A DNA stretch of 64,000 bases from Paenibacillus alba (GCF_013204855.1 NZ_JABMKZ010000027.1:1-64000), one strand, 5' to 3'; counted from the first letter of the stretch, positions 27,634 through 37,763 are shown. Notes: generated by a model from the letters alone, not told the origin. A program made the numbers and translations.

Positions 27634-28447
27634 TGAAGGCCGACATAGTGCATATCGCCTCCAAGACGTTCCGGGCCGAGGTGCAGGAGTTAATCGCATT
27701 CGAACTTGACGTACAATAGTATGCGCATGCTGTTGCCGTGGTAGCACAATTCGGATTGCTTGAAGGCTACGAGGATGGCATTTATGGGCTGGATCGCCTG
27801 CTCACCCGAGAGGAGCTGGCTGTTGTTCTGAGCAGAGTTGTCGACTGGATAGCCGGCAGGGATACGATAGAAGTCACGTCGATTATTGATGGCTATCGGG
27901 ATGGTTACAAGACCAGCATTTGGGCGAAGGAGTCAGTTGCTCGTATGTCCGGACTGGGCGTAATTCAGGGGGATGACAGCCAAAGTTTGCGCCCGGTTGA
28001 ACCGGTGACACGCGCGGAGACAGCCGTATTATTGATCCGTATGCTGCGTCAGATTTCTTTTATAGAGCCATAATAGTTTAGTGGTAACGCCATTGCTATG
28101 AGGTGGCTGTCGGAATACCGTCGACCAAGCTGCAAACGACGATTCTGATGGATGAAATCCTATCTTAAAGCATAAGCGCGTTTTTTAATTTATTTATCAA
28201 AACGACGACGACGATCCGCATTCTGCTCGGGTTATTCAAGCCGTCGAACCATTTCGCTCAAATGTTAGATAGCGATCAACTAAACGACTGGTCTAAGGCC
28301 GCAATTCAAACGATGTTGGGACTCGGTGTTATTACCAGCGATCAGGGGAATAAGATTCACTACTCACCACCACTCACAATCACACGTGCGGAAGCAGCTG
28401 TTATGCTGAAATGCATGTTAATAAAGCTTTCTTGTATGAATGAGTAA
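27633..28447 (+). pseudogene. S-layer-homology (SLH) protein remnant
   Basis: Three pieces are readable. From 27720 a frame gives YAHAVAVVAQFGLLEGYEDG followed by LTREELAVVLSR, a typical SLH repeat, and continues with a second repeat (WAKESVARMSGLGVIQG, VTRAETAVLLIRML) to a stop at 28073. An in-frame TAG at 27717 cuts it from the upstream coding stretch. After about 190 broken bases another SLH repeat (DWSKAAIQTMLGLGVITSDQ, ITRAEAAVMLKCML) ends at 28447. SLH triplets anchor proteins to the cell wall; this one is no longer intact. Confidence 0.75.
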
Positions 28448-28498
28448 GTGGAATTTGCACTAAGAGTCTTAATAACATGTGATTACTTTACATTCTGA

Positions 28499-28544
28499 TT
28501 GAGCAAATCTATCGCAGTAAGATACAATTAAGAGAACGCTCTCA
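28499..28544 (+). promoter_or_regulatory. Candidate promoter with cre-like site for the second two-component operon
   Basis: TTGAGC (28499-28504) and TACAAT (28523-28528) are 18 bp apart. AAGAGAACGCTCTCA (28530-28544) lies over the expected start point and matches the CcpA cre pattern with two mismatches. Catabolite repression would fit a sugar transport operon. This is an eye-made match only. Confidence 0.45.
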
Positions 28545-28567
28545 AATTGCCAAGGAGGTCCCTGCCC

Positions 28568-29662
28568 ATGTATACAATGATGCTTGTCGACGACGATTAT
28601 ATTTCGAGGGAAGGCCTGCGAGATCTCATCGACTGGGATAGTCTGGGTATCGAGATTACGGGGGAAGCGGAAGACGGGGCGGAAGCTCTGCTCGTTGCCC
28701 GCGATCTGCGGCCAAATATCGTAATTACGGATGTTGTGATGCCGGTGATGGACGGCATCCAATTTGTAGACAAGTTGAAACATGAGCAGCCTGCGGTAAT
28801 GGTGATTATGATCAGCGCTCATCAAGATATTCAGTATGTGAAAGCATCGATTAAATTGGATGCAATTGATTATATATTAAAGCCTTTCAATCGGGAGGAA
28901 TTAAAGCAGGTTGTAGGCAAAGTTGTCGCTAAGCTAGATAAGGAGACAGCTGAGAAACGATTAAAAGACGACGTTAGCCAATATTATTCAGGCAGTATTT
29001 CATCGACAGGATTGCCGGTGATCGTGGATTCTGTGGAGAAGATCATAGGATTGTGCAGCACGGGACAGACAGAAGCGCTAACAGCTGAGGTCCAGCAACT
29101 TTTTATTACGATTCGACAATTGAAAATGGAAAGTATGCTGTTTTTGACGACCATTTGCAGCGAGCTTCTAATTAAAGCGATTCGAAGCGCAGCCACGCAT
29201 ATAGAGTCTGCAATTGCCCAAGAGGTTAAAGAGTCCTTGCACCAATTCAGATCCATGCAGAGCCCTCAGCAAATCGAGATGTTTGTGCTCGAAAAGTTGG
29301 TTTATTTGGAGAAAGCTTCGAATGAGTTGCGAAACAGCAAGTCCCGAAGGATTATTCGGGATGTTGAGAGCATTATTCATAAAGTCTACTATCAGAATCT
29401 GACGATCGGGCAGCTGGCGGCGGAAGTATTCATGTCTCCTGGACATCTTCAGACGTTATTCAAGAAGGAAACGGGACACACGATTAACGATTATATCACG
29501 CATGTAAGATTAAAGAAGGCGCAGGTGCTGCTCAAGGACGCCTCAATCAAAATATATGAAGTAGCGAATCAGGTCGGGTACCAAGATACGCACTATTTCA
29601 CCAAAATATTCAAAAAAGCAGTAGGCGTCAACCCTATGGAATATCGGGAGAAAATGCTATGA
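28568..29662 (+). CDS. AraC-type (YesN-like) response regulator
   Basis: The 364-residue protein has a receiver domain with Asp55 (IVITDVVMPV) and the conserved lysine in YILKPF, then a C-terminal AraC HTH pair (LTIGQLAAEVFMSPGHLQTL and IYEVANQVGYQDTHYFTKIF). I start at ATG 28568, nine bases after AAGGAGG. Here the regulator precedes its kinase, the reverse of the first pair. The stop overlaps the kinase ATG by four bases. It probably activates the transporter genes that follow. Confidence 0.92.
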   Translation: MYTMMLVDDDYISREGLRDLIDWDSLGIEITGEAEDGAEALLVARDLRPNIVITDVVMPVMDGIQFVDKLKHEQPAVMVIMISAHQDIQYVKASIKLDAIDYILKPFNREELKQVVGKVVAKLDKETAEKRLKDDVSQYYSGSISSTGLPVIVDSVEKIIGLCSTGQTEALTAEVQQLFITIRQLKMESMLFLTTICSELLIKAIRSAATHIESAIAQEVKESLHQFRSMQSPQQIEMFVLEKLVYLEKASNELRNSKSRRIIRDVESIIHKVYYQNLTIGQLAAEVFMSPGHLQTLFKKETGHTINDYITHVRLKKAQVLLKDASIKIYEVANQVGYQDTHYFTKIFKKAVGVNPMEYREKML

Positions 29663-31437
29663 GAAAACTGAAAAACAAGCTCACTAGCGTTTACTATAAC
29701 ATCAACCTGCGAACCAAGCTGGTTACTTCCTATTTAATTTTAATCATTATTCCGGTTATGGTATTGGTCTATTTCTCCTATATTACGATTCATAAGTCGG
29801 TGGTTGAACAGACAGGCAAGGCTTATTTGGAAACCTTGAAGCAGGCGGAGAAAAACATCGCCTTCGGCATTGAAACCGCCTATAACATTGCCGATCTGAC
29901 GCAAAGCAATTATGATATTCAACTCATTCTAAGAACGGTATCTGAGCGAGCTTTGAGTTCGGGGGAAGTGATTGATTTTTTCAATCTGCTTAACAAAAAT
30001 GTGAGCAATTACGTGGGCAAGAGCAATGTGCTCAAGGTTAGCTATTATATGAGAGGAAACCCAACCTTCGTCTCGGCTAGCCCTAATTTTTTTGGTATAG
30101 ATCAGCTTCAACTTGAAGCTGGTCTACAGCCACTTTTGGAAGGCAAAATCAAAGAACAGTGGTTCTATGCAAGCGACGTGGAACATTTAAGCATCGTTCA
30201 AGGTGATGAGGTTCTCTTTATAAAAGAAATCAAGGATATCAACCGATTTCAGCATGTACTTGGCTATGTAATGGTGGAGCTCGATGCCAAATTTATCTGG
30301 TCTATTCTGAACGATATTCGGCTTCCAGATGGAGCGGAAACACTTGTCATGTCTCCTAACAAGCGAATTGGAGTTACACAATTACTGGCAGGGGGCAGCG
30401 ATGTTAGCGACCTATTTTTGAAGTCTTTGCCGGGAGAGGAAGAGGGGATTGTCAGCTTCGGACCTGCGGAGAGAACCAATTATGCAGTTTACAGCAAGAC
30501 GAAAGGTCTGGACTGGCAAATTGCGCTGCTCATGACAGAAAAGCATCTTGGCATGAATAGCAGGTGGATTCAGAACTTCATGCTCGCTTTGGCGGGGGTA
30601 GTCTCGGTTATCGCGATCATCACTGCTTTCATCATATCGGGAAGTATCACCAAACGGTTGAAAAAGCTGATAAAGCTCATCAAACATGCGGAAAAAGGGA
30701 ATTTTGAGACGGAAGACAATATTCGTGGAAATGATGAATATGCGCGGTTGCAGCGCTCTTTTAATAAGATGAGCACGCGAATTAAAGCTCTGATTGAAGA
30801 GGTGTATCAGGCACAAATCAGTAAACAAGAGTCCGAAATGAAACTGTTGTATGCCCAAATAAACCCGCACTTTGTCTACAACACCCTAGATATTATTCAA
30901 TGGAGCGCTTTACGAATAGAAGCGAAGGAAATCGCGGAATTGACCGAATCACTTGCCAAGTTTTTGCGGTTGAGTTTGAACGAAGGCAAGGAGCATATCA
31001 GCGTTGCAGAAGAGGTTATGGAGGTCAGCAAGTATATGCAGATCATCAATTACCGTTATCGGGGAACCATTCAGTTCATGACGGACGTCGAAGAAGGTCT
31101 GGATGAGATGATTATGATCAAAATGATTCTGCAACCGCTAGTTGAAAACGCAGTTATTCATGGTATCAGGCCGAAGAAAGGGAAGGCCGGAACCATTGTC
31201 GTCCGTGCTTATCGGGAAGAAGCTTATCTATATCTAGAAGTAATCGATGATGGCGTTGGGATGACAGCAGAGAGACTTCAGCAGTTGTTTGAAACGGAGA
31301 CCAGAGGGTACGGCGTGAAGAACGTGCATCAGCGTATACAAGTTTATTATGGTGAGGAATGCGGCTTGCAGTTTTACAGCGGACCAGGCCTCGGCTGCCG
31401 TGCCGTTGCGAAGCTCAAGACTTCGGGGAGCGTATAG
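29659..31437 (+). CDS. YesM-type sensor histidine kinase
   Basis: The 592-residue membrane kinase has membrane helices near 18-38 and 308-330 around an extracellular sensor domain, a HAMP segment, the H box QINPHFVYNTLD (His404), the N box ENAVIHG and the G box DDGVGM. The last part (RIQVYYGEECGLQFYS) is typical of the family. It should sense an extracellular sugar and phosphorylate the regulator encoded just upstream, with which it is translationally coupled. Confidence 0.92.
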   Translation: MRKLKNKLTSVYYNINLRTKLVTSYLILIIIPVMVLVYFSYITIHKSVVEQTGKAYLETLKQAEKNIAFGIETAYNIADLTQSNYDIQLILRTVSERALSSGEVIDFFNLLNKNVSNYVGKSNVLKVSYYMRGNPTFVSASPNFFGIDQLQLEAGLQPLLEGKIKEQWFYASDVEHLSIVQGDEVLFIKEIKDINRFQHVLGYVMVELDAKFIWSILNDIRLPDGAETLVMSPNKRIGVTQLLAGGSDVSDLFLKSLPGEEEGIVSFGPAERTNYAVYSKTKGLDWQIALLMTEKHLGMNSRWIQNFMLALAGVVSVIAIITAFIISGSITKRLKKLIKLIKHAEKGNFETEDNIRGNDEYARLQRSFNKMSTRIKALIEEVYQAQISKQESEMKLLYAQINPHFVYNTLDIIQWSALRIEAKEIAELTESLAKFLRLSLNEGKEHISVAEEVMEVSKYMQIINYRYRGTIQFMTDVEEGLDEMIMIKMILQPLVENAVIHGIRPKKGKAGTIVVRAYREEAYLYLEVIDDGVGMTAERLQQLFETETRGYGVKNVHQRIQVYYGEECGLQFYSGPGLGCRAVAKLKTSGSV

Positions 31438-31536
31438 TCCGTATTTTTGTCAGAGATATCTTACTTCTGTCCTGTTGTGGCTGATAGGCCTATTTACGTA
31501 AAATAAAGATATACAACAAGGAGCTGAGGTGATGAA

Positions 31537-32505
31537 ATGGCAAAGATTACACCCTCCCATGCGATACAATCTCTAGATGCTGGTGTGATCCCCAAAACAA
31601 AAAATCGCCTGAAGGCAAGAATCGTGCATAATCTAGATTTATATCTGATTATTTTGATTCCCTTACTGGTGCTTTTGATTTACAGTTATGTCCCGATGCT
31701 GGGGATCGTCATCGCATTTAAGAACTATCGGGTATTCGACGGCATACTGGATAGTAAGTGGGTAGGACTGACGCATTTTCGAACATTGCTGAGCGATCCT
31801 AAATTTTTTAGTGTGTTGAGCAATACGCTGCTGATTAATCTGTTCAAATTTATTTTTCAGTTTCCACTGCCCATTATCTTGGCGCTGCTCTTGAATGAAG
31901 TCAGGACGGGCTTTGTGAAGCGCATGACACAAACGCTTACCTATCTTCCACATTTTCTCTCATGGGTGGTTATTGCAGGGATTTTTGTGGATATCCTGTC
32001 TCCCAGCACAGGCATTATCAATGTCATGCTGAAGGTGTTCGGCCTATCGCCGATTTCGTTCCTTGGCGACGATAGTTACTTCAAAAGTGTGCTCGTCGCA
32101 TCAACGGCTTGGAAAGAAACCGGTTGGAGCGCCATCATTTACTTGGCAGCTTTAACGTCCATCGATCCCGATCTGTATGCCGCTTCCAGCGTTGATGGTG
32201 CAGGTAAGCTCAGACAAACGTGGCATATTACGCTCCCGGGCATATCCAGCACGATCGTCTTCATTATTATTCTAAGAGTGTCTACCTTATTGGGCAGCGA
32301 TACAGAACAGGTGCTACTGCTGTACAATCCCCTTGTATACAGTGTTGGGGATGTTATCGGAACCTATGTATACCGCGAAGGGATTCAGAACGGTAGTTAC
32401 AGCTATACAACCGCAGTCGGTTTGTTTGTATCCGTTATTGGATTTACCTTGATGGTTACGGCCAATAAGATTAGTCGCAAGTATTCGAACCGAGGGATAT
32501 GGTAA
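31537..32505 (+). CDS. LplB-type ABC permease
   Basis: The 322-residue protein has six helices and the conserved VGLTHFRTL and LYAASSVDGAGKLRQTWHITL stretches, with the ending KISRKYSNRGIW typical of LplB/YtcP-type permeases. It partners with the next permease and a family 1-like lipoprotein. Start is ATG 31537 after GAGGTG. The gap of 100 nt after the kinase holds no clear terminator, so read-through from the kinase is possible. Confidence 0.9.
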   Translation: MAKITPSHAIQSLDAGVIPKTKNRLKARIVHNLDLYLIILIPLLVLLIYSYVPMLGIVIAFKNYRVFDGILDSKWVGLTHFRTLLSDPKFFSVLSNTLLINLFKFIFQFPLPIILALLLNEVRTGFVKRMTQTLTYLPHFLSWVVIAGIFVDILSPSTGIINVMLKVFGLSPISFLGDDSYFKSVLVASTAWKETGWSAIIYLAALTSIDPDLYAASSVDGAGKLRQTWHITLPGISSTIVFIIILRVSTLLGSDTEQVLLLYNPLVYSVGDVIGTYVYREGIQNGSYSYTTAVGLFVSVIGFTLMVTANKISRKYSNRGIW

Positions 32506-32532
32506 ATAAGCAGCAGAGAGGAGCAAATAGCT

Positions 32533-33408
32533 TTGTTCGACAAGAGGATGAAGACCGGGGAAAAGGTATTTACGGTTGTTAATTACACATTGTTGATAAC
32601 AGTAGGTCTCATTTGCGTCCTACCGTTTATCACACTGTTAGCGAAATCGGTTAGTGAGGAAGCTTATGTCGTCAGCGGTCAGGTTAGCTTATGGCCAATG
32701 GGCTTTCAGTTAAAAGCTTACCAAGTGTTATTATCAGGTATCGATTTTCGTACTGCGTTTATGAACAGCTTGTTCGTCGCCGTTCTGGGTACAGCCATTC
32801 AAGTGTTTTTTACAGCTTGTGTGGGGTATGCCATTGCGAAAAGAGATTTGGTAGGTCGCAAGGCCATCAATATTCTTTATGTGTTCACGATGCTGTTCAA
32901 CGGGGGAATGATCCCTACGTATATGGTCATAAAAAATACCGGATTAATTAATCATCTGTGGGTGCTTGTCATTCCTGGGATGGTGAGCGCTTTCAATCTC
33001 ATCCTGGTGCGCAATTACTTCGAGTCTCTGCCTTACAGCTTAGAGGAATCTGCGAGAATCGATGGAGCCGGAAATCTCAACATTCTGTTCCGCATCATGC
33101 TTCCGATCTCCAAGCCTTTGCTTGCGACAATTGCTATTTTCAGTGCGGTAGGTATATGGAACAACTACATGGACCCTTTAATGTATTTAACGAAAAAAGA
33201 GGTTCAGGTTTTACCTTTATTTTTGCAAAACGTAGTGGCTGCAGCCAATAAGAATGGATTGGAAAATCCAGAACAATTGGCCAATATCGCCTCTGAGACT
33301 TTCAGAGCCGCAGCTATTTTCGTTTCTTCGATTCCAATTCTCATTGTGTATCCATTTCTACAAAGATATTTTGTCACTGGCTTGACGCTAGGTGCTGTTA
33401 AGCAATAG
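32533..33408 (+). CDS. LplC/YtcP-type ABC permease
   Basis: The 291-residue permease has six helices, the EAA loop (LEESARIDGAGNLNIL) and the family ending RYFVTGLTLGAVKQ. It starts at TTG 32533 after GAGGAG. It completes the transmembrane channel with the upstream LplB-like protein. No ATPase gene is present, as is usual for this group. Confidence 0.9.
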   Translation: MFDKRMKTGEKVFTVVNYTLLITVGLICVLPFITLLAKSVSEEAYVVSGQVSLWPMGFQLKAYQVLLSGIDFRTAFMNSLFVAVLGTAIQVFFTACVGYAIAKRDLVGRKAINILYVFTMLFNGGMIPTYMVIKNTGLINHLWVLVIPGMVSAFNLILVRNYFESLPYSLEESARIDGAGNLNILFRIMLPISKPLLATIAIFSAVGIWNNYMDPLMYLTKKEVQVLPLFLQNVVAAANKNGLENPEQLANIASETFRAAAIFVSSIPILIVYPFLQRYFVTGLTLGAVKQ

Positions 33409-33428
33409 CTAATGAAGGGGGAAGTAAT

Positions 33429-35057
33429 ATGCGAAAGAGATTAAACAGATGGTCAATGACGACTTTACTAGTTGCACTTTCAGCCTCGGTGTCCCTTGCT
33501 GGCTGCAGTAATGACACGAACAAAACGACGCCGACACCAGAAAGCAAGGCAACGAATGAGGCTGCTGCAACTCAGGGACCGAAGTTGAATAAGGCGGCTA
33601 AAATTAGGATCGCCGTTCCTGATAATTCAGGAGTTAAGGGCTATGAGCAGGGAGCAAGCGCAAACGATAATCAATTTCTGAATATGATCAAAGAGAAGAC
33701 AGGTTACAGTAACATAGAATGGAATGTCATTCCGGCTGCTAATCAATTGGATACATACAATTTGATGTTTGCTTCTGGTGATGTGTATGATCTGATTTAT
33801 ACGAATGATTTGAATATTTTCAAACGTTTCAGCGCTCAAGGGGCTCTCTTGCCAGTGGACGATGCGATCAAGCAATTCGGAACTGAGGTCGGTAAATTAG
33901 TTACCGAGAATGCTTGGACGGCTGTAACGCTGGAAGGGAAAAAATATGCCATCCCGGTTCCTCCGTTTCAGAAATTCGATAACGTCGATCTAGGCGCAGG
34001 ATTTCTAGCTAGACAAGACTGGATGGATAAGCTGGGATTGAAGGCTCCCCAAAATCTCGACGAGCTATATACCTTCTTAAAGACCATGAAGGACAAAGAT
34101 CCAAGCGGCAAGGGAACGATTCCATTCGTAGCTGCAGGCGGCAATAACGGTAATCCGCTTGACGGACTGGATGTCATTACCGCAGCTTTCGGGTTATCCG
34201 GCATAACTAACCTCGCTGTACCTTTCATCGTAAAGGATGGCAAGCTGGTGGACGCACAGGATGTGTATCTGAAGGACCTACTGACCTACCTGAATAAGCT
34301 ATATAAAGAAGGCTTGATTGACAACGAGTATTTATTCAATAAATCCCAGCAAGTGACTGAAAAGATGTCATCGGGAAAAGCGGCTTCGGTGTACGCCGGC
34401 TACTGGGAACCTTCTAGTTACCTAGCTGGTTTAACTAAAACGGATGCCAATGCGAAGCTGAGTTTCCTGCCAACGGTAGAAGGGAAAGATGGACAGAAAG
34501 GTTATTCAATGCCGGCTCCTGTGTCCAACTTCTATATCATTCCCAAAAATTCGAAAAACGCGAACGAAGCTGTGGACTTACTGAACACCTATTTAAAAGA
34601 TAAGGGTCTGCAGAAATTTGTGAATTTCGGTAAGGAAGGTGTTCATTATGATATGGTAAATGGCGCGCTGACTCCGAAGAAGCCTGCTTATGATCAGATC
34701 ATCTATAAACTATATTATAGAATGTGGAATACACCGGACATTTGGCTTCCTAACGCATTACTTGGCGGATATGAGACAGCTATGAAGAGTTTTGCTCAAG
34801 CGGGTGCGCAGCTTACTGCATTCAATATCAACCAGTACAGACCGCAGACGGAAGTCGAACTCGCCAAGGGCAGAGCGCTGATCGACCTGAGAAATGAGTA
34901 TATTGCCAAAATTATCAACGGTGCATTACCGATTACTGCATTGGATGAATACATCAAGAAAGCGGACGCTGCCGGCAGACAGGACGTTATTAAAGCATCT
35001 CAGGATTGGTTTACTAAAGAAGGTAAGGAAATTTATGGTAAATTGAACAAAAAATAG
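33429..35057 (+). CDS. LplA-type substrate-binding lipoprotein
   Basis: The 542-residue lipoprotein has a signal peptide with lipobox SLAGC (Cys26), a Thr/Ala-rich linker and a binding fold of the size typical of LplA/YtcQ. It delivers a sugar or glycan fragment to the two permeases encoded upstream. GGGGGAAG precedes ATG 33429. Its partner operon also includes the two-component pair, forming a closed sensing-and-uptake unit next to the secreted glycosidase genes. Confidence 0.9.
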   Translation: MRKRLNRWSMTTLLVALSASVSLAGCSNDTNKTTPTPESKATNEAAATQGPKLNKAAKIRIAVPDNSGVKGYEQGASANDNQFLNMIKEKTGYSNIEWNVIPAANQLDTYNLMFASGDVYDLIYTNDLNIFKRFSAQGALLPVDDAIKQFGTEVGKLVTENAWTAVTLEGKKYAIPVPPFQKFDNVDLGAGFLARQDWMDKLGLKAPQNLDELYTFLKTMKDKDPSGKGTIPFVAAGGNNGNPLDGLDVITAAFGLSGITNLAVPFIVKDGKLVDAQDVYLKDLLTYLNKLYKEGLIDNEYLFNKSQQVTEKMSSGKAASVYAGYWEPSSYLAGLTKTDANAKLSFLPTVEGKDGQKGYSMPAPVSNFYIIPKNSKNANEAVDLLNTYLKDKGLQKFVNFGKEGVHYDMVNGALTPKKPAYDQIIYKLYYRMWNTPDIWLPNALLGGYETAMKSFAQAGAQLTAFNINQYRPQTEVELAKGRALIDLRNEYIAKIINGALPITALDEYIKKADAAGRQDVIKASQDWFTKEGKEIYGKLNKK

Positions 35058-35129
35058 CTTACAGGATCAAAAGTGAATGTTCCTGACTTATTTCTCTTCC
35101 GCCAACGGATCGGTGCAAGTTCGAAAAAC

Positions 35130-35163
35130 AGAGAGGAGCAGTTTCTTATTGGGAATCTGCTCT
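35130..35163. terminator. Hairpin between converging lipoprotein and AraC genes
   Basis: GAGCAG pairs with CTGCTC with further weak pairing inside, followed by a short T stretch. It probably acts as a terminator for the transporter operon. Confidence 0.5.
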
Positions 35164-35171
35164 TTGCCTGT

Positions 35172-35948
35172 TCACACACGGAATGTCCTTCGATATGCTG
35201 AAGGGCTTATTTGCATATGCTGCGAGAAGACTCGGCTGAAGTAAAAGGCATTCTGAAAGCCGCATTGCTCTGCAATAGCATCAAGTGTGTCGGGAGTTTC
35301 AGCTAGCAACAAACGTGCTCGGGACAGTCGAATCTTGGTTGCATACCGGACAGGTGACATGCCATACACAGCTTGAAAACGCCGGGTAAGCTGAGATGAA
35401 CTAAGACCGAGTGTGAGTGCCACCCCCTTTAGAGATAATTCATGCTCGAGAGCCTGCGTCTCGATGTAAGCAGCAGCTTGATTCATCAATGGATCTATCG
35501 TTCCAGATCGCTTTTGTTGCGCTGTGAGCTGCTCCCGATATGCCATGAAAAGCAGGTCCTCGAATAGATGCTGAACGTCCTCCCTCAGTTGATCGCTCAG
35601 ATCCTCCTCCTGCTGTTCTTGCAAATAACGAAACGTGGAGCTGAGTCTCCCAACATCCTTAATGCGTACTTTATCGGGTAGCGTCCAGCGGCCGGACAAT
35701 GTGAATTCAGCGAAATGAAAGGAGATCGGTTCCAGAGCCAGACGCCTCAACGTATGGCCTGGCGGACAAAAAACAAGCTCCCCGAATTCGGCAATCCGGT
35801 TTTCTTGTGCATTGTCATCTAAAACGAAGGAGAATCGGCCAGATTCCGCAGCAAGCATACTCCAGCCTTCATAGGTGTCTTCTGTTAGGGAAAACTGCTC
35901 TCTTTGTTTACCATAATAGTAACGCATAACCTGGATTTTCCTAGTCAC
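35172..35948 (-). CDS. AraC-family transcriptional regulator
   Basis: The 258-residue protein has an N-terminal cupin-like sensing domain (GELVFCPPGHTLRRL) and a C-terminal AraC HTH pair (LSLKGVALTLGLSSSQLTRR; LDAIAEQCGFQNAFYFSRVF). Start is GTG 35948 with AGGAG about ten bases upstream. It is divergent from the PhyH dioxygenase gene and separated by about 150 bp, so it is the likely regulator of that gene and of the following LamG-like gene. Confidence 0.9.
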   Translation of the reverse strand: MTRKIQVMRYYYGKQREQFSLTEDTYEGWSMLAAESGRFSFVLDDNAQENRIAEFGELVFCPPGHTLRRLALEPISFHFAEFTLSGRWTLPDKVRIKDVGRLSSTFRYLQEQQEEDLSDQLREDVQHLFEDLLFMAYREQLTAQQKRSGTIDPLMNQAAAYIETQALEHELSLKGVALTLGLSSSQLTRRFQAVYGMSPVRYATKIRLSRARLLLAETPDTLDAIAEQCGFQNAFYFSRVFSQHMQISPSAYRRTFRV

Positions 35949-36099
35949 GAATTCACGCTCCTGTTGAATGCAAAAAAGTATATGAAATAGTATAACCTAG
36001 TGCATGGATAAAGGGAATATTAGGCTGTAATATAAGGATATAAGAAAATAATCAAATAAATTGAGAAAGCAAAAAAACAAATGAAAGGTGGATATTTCT

Positions 36100-36873
36100 A
36101 TGAAAAAGAAATCCCTAAACATTCTAACGGAAGAGCAATTGCAAACCTATAACGAGCAGGGGTACTTAGTTCTCCGCAACGTCTTTACAGAGCAAGAAGC
36201 CAATGTGATTCAAACGGAATGCGATCAATTGCTTACGCTAAGCGATTATACCGATAAGTTCAATATCCGCGCCGGGCACAAGAATTATGCGGATGGACGC
36301 GTTGCCATCGAACGTCTGGACCCTGTACATGACATTTCAGCTGTATTTGCAGACTTAGTAAAAGACGAACGTATTTTGTCGCCGCTGAGAGACATTTACT
36401 TGGATGAGCCTCTTCTATTCAAAGATAAATTAATCTTCAAACTTCCTGGAGCCAACGGTTATTCGATGCATCAGGATGCGGCTTGGTGGCAAGGCTTCCC
36501 GATTGAAGGTTTAATCTCCATTATGGTGGCCATTGATGGAGCTACCGAGGTGAATGGAGGGCTCGAATTGTTCCCGGGCTATCACGAAAGACTACGTTCC
36601 ACGCCGGGTGAGCTTCGTAATATGAACGCTGAAGAAATCACAAAGATTGATCCTAAAACGGGGGTTATTATAGAAACGAATCCGGGTGATATGATCATCT
36701 TTCATTCATTTACCCCTCATCAAAGTGGCGCGAACCTGTCCGAAGTTAGTAGGAAACAGCTTTACTTGACGTATTCACCTAGTAAAAACGGCGAATTATA
36801 TAAGGCCCACTACCAGCATTATCAACGCTATAATCTGAAAGGTAAGGACAGATCCAGCTACTATTTTCTATAG
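36100..36873 (+). CDS. Phytanoyl-CoA dioxygenase (PhyH) family protein
   Basis: This 257-residue protein belongs to the Fe(II)/2-oxoglutarate oxygenases. The iron triad is visible: His124 and Asp126 in MHQDAAWW and His207 in FTPHQSG, followed by the lysine/arginine region near VSRKQLYLTY. Start ATG 36100 follows GAAAGGTGG. The substrate is unknown; bacterial members hydroxylate diverse small molecules. The gene lies between an AraC regulator and a LamG-like protein, so a sugar- or glycoside-related substrate is possible. A terminator follows. Confidence 0.88.
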   Translation: MKKKSLNILTEEQLQTYNEQGYLVLRNVFTEQEANVIQTECDQLLTLSDYTDKFNIRAGHKNYADGRVAIERLDPVHDISAVFADLVKDERILSPLRDIYLDEPLLFKDKLIFKLPGANGYSMHQDAAWWQGFPIEGLISIMVAIDGATEVNGGLELFPGYHERLRSTPGELRNMNAEEITKIDPKTGVIIETNPGDMIIFHSFTPHQSGANLSEVSRKQLYLTYSPSKNGELYKAHYQHYQRYNLKGKDRSSYYFL

Positions 36874-36882
36874 AAATACAAG

Positions 36883-36909
36883 AGATCTGCTTATGCGGCA
36901 GATCTTTTT
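36883..36909 (+). terminator. Terminator after the PhyH gene
   Basis: AGATCTGC and GCAGATCT form an 8-bp stem with a 7-base loop and a T run. The next gene's ribosome site follows at once, so it may be partly bypassed. Confidence 0.8.
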
Positions 36910-36927
36910 GGAGGTATTAGGAGACGA

Positions 36928-37680
36928 ATGACGTCTAGAAATGAAATGATAGTTCAGCATCCTTCGCTTGTAGCTTTTTGGGACTTTCAAGAACCAGCGG
37001 GGAGTCTGCGAGTAGCCAAAGGCCCTTATCCTTATTCACTCGAAGAGATTTCGGGACCTATTACAAGAGTTAAGGACGGCGTCTTGGGAACCTACGCGGC
37101 AAAATTGGAATTTGGGCAATGGTTCAACCTGCCTAGGTACATGTGCCCGGCTCTTGATTTTCATGGACTGGAGGCAGAGCTGACCATTCTGGCATGGCTA
37201 AAACGTCAAGAAAGAAAAAATGGGCAGTGCGAAGCTATTGCTGGTATGTGGAATGAAACGGAAAAGAAGCGCCAATACGCCATGTTCATTAATCTGAGGA
37301 TCTGGGAAAGCGGCGATCAGGTGGGAGGCCATGTCTCCGCGGAAGGTGGACCGACACCTGGACATCCGTGGTGTATGACAACAGCGATTGGAGCAACACC
37401 GTTAGTCAAGGAACAATGGTATGCGCTTGCATTCACTTACGATGGATCTTACTCTAAGGTATATGTAGACGGAGTACTGGACGAACGTGAAATCTATAAC
37501 CCATATTTGTATGACAAAGGGTTGTTCGATGGGGGACTGACGGGTGCGGATTTCACCGTGGGTGCCGTGAACCGATCCGGTGAGATGGGAAATTTCTATG
37601 AAGGATTGCTGGGCGGACTTGCTGTATTCCATAAAGCATTAACAGACGAAGAAATTGGTATGTTATCCATAAAGAAATAA
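36928..37680 (+). CDS. LamG/concanavalin-like domain protein without signal peptide
   Basis: The 250-residue product reads as one LamG-type jelly roll: VAFWDFQEPAG near the start, TILAWLKR, QWYALAFTYDGSYSKVYVDG and GLLGGLAVFHKALTDEEI near the end. This fold usually binds carbohydrate or forms a non-catalytic module. No signal peptide is evident, so it is likely cytosolic. GGAGG lies about ten bases before ATG 36928. It probably belongs to the PhyH unit. Confidence 0.8.
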   Translation: MTSRNEMIVQHPSLVAFWDFQEPAGSLRVAKGPYPYSLEEISGPITRVKDGVLGTYAAKLEFGQWFNLPRYMCPALDFHGLEAELTILAWLKRQERKNGQCEAIAGMWNETEKKRQYAMFINLRIWESGDQVGGHVSAEGGPTPGHPWCMTTAIGATPLVKEQWYALAFTYDGSYSKVYVDGVLDEREIYNPYLYDKGLFDGGLTGADFTVGAVNRSGEMGNFYEGLLGGLAVFHKALTDEEIGMLSIKK

Positions 37681-37763
37681 GGGTAAGAATTCGGGAGCAG
37701 AACCAACTGGGTAATAGCTCATCAGGTGCGGGAACCAGGAGACTCTTTGCCGAGATACGTTGA

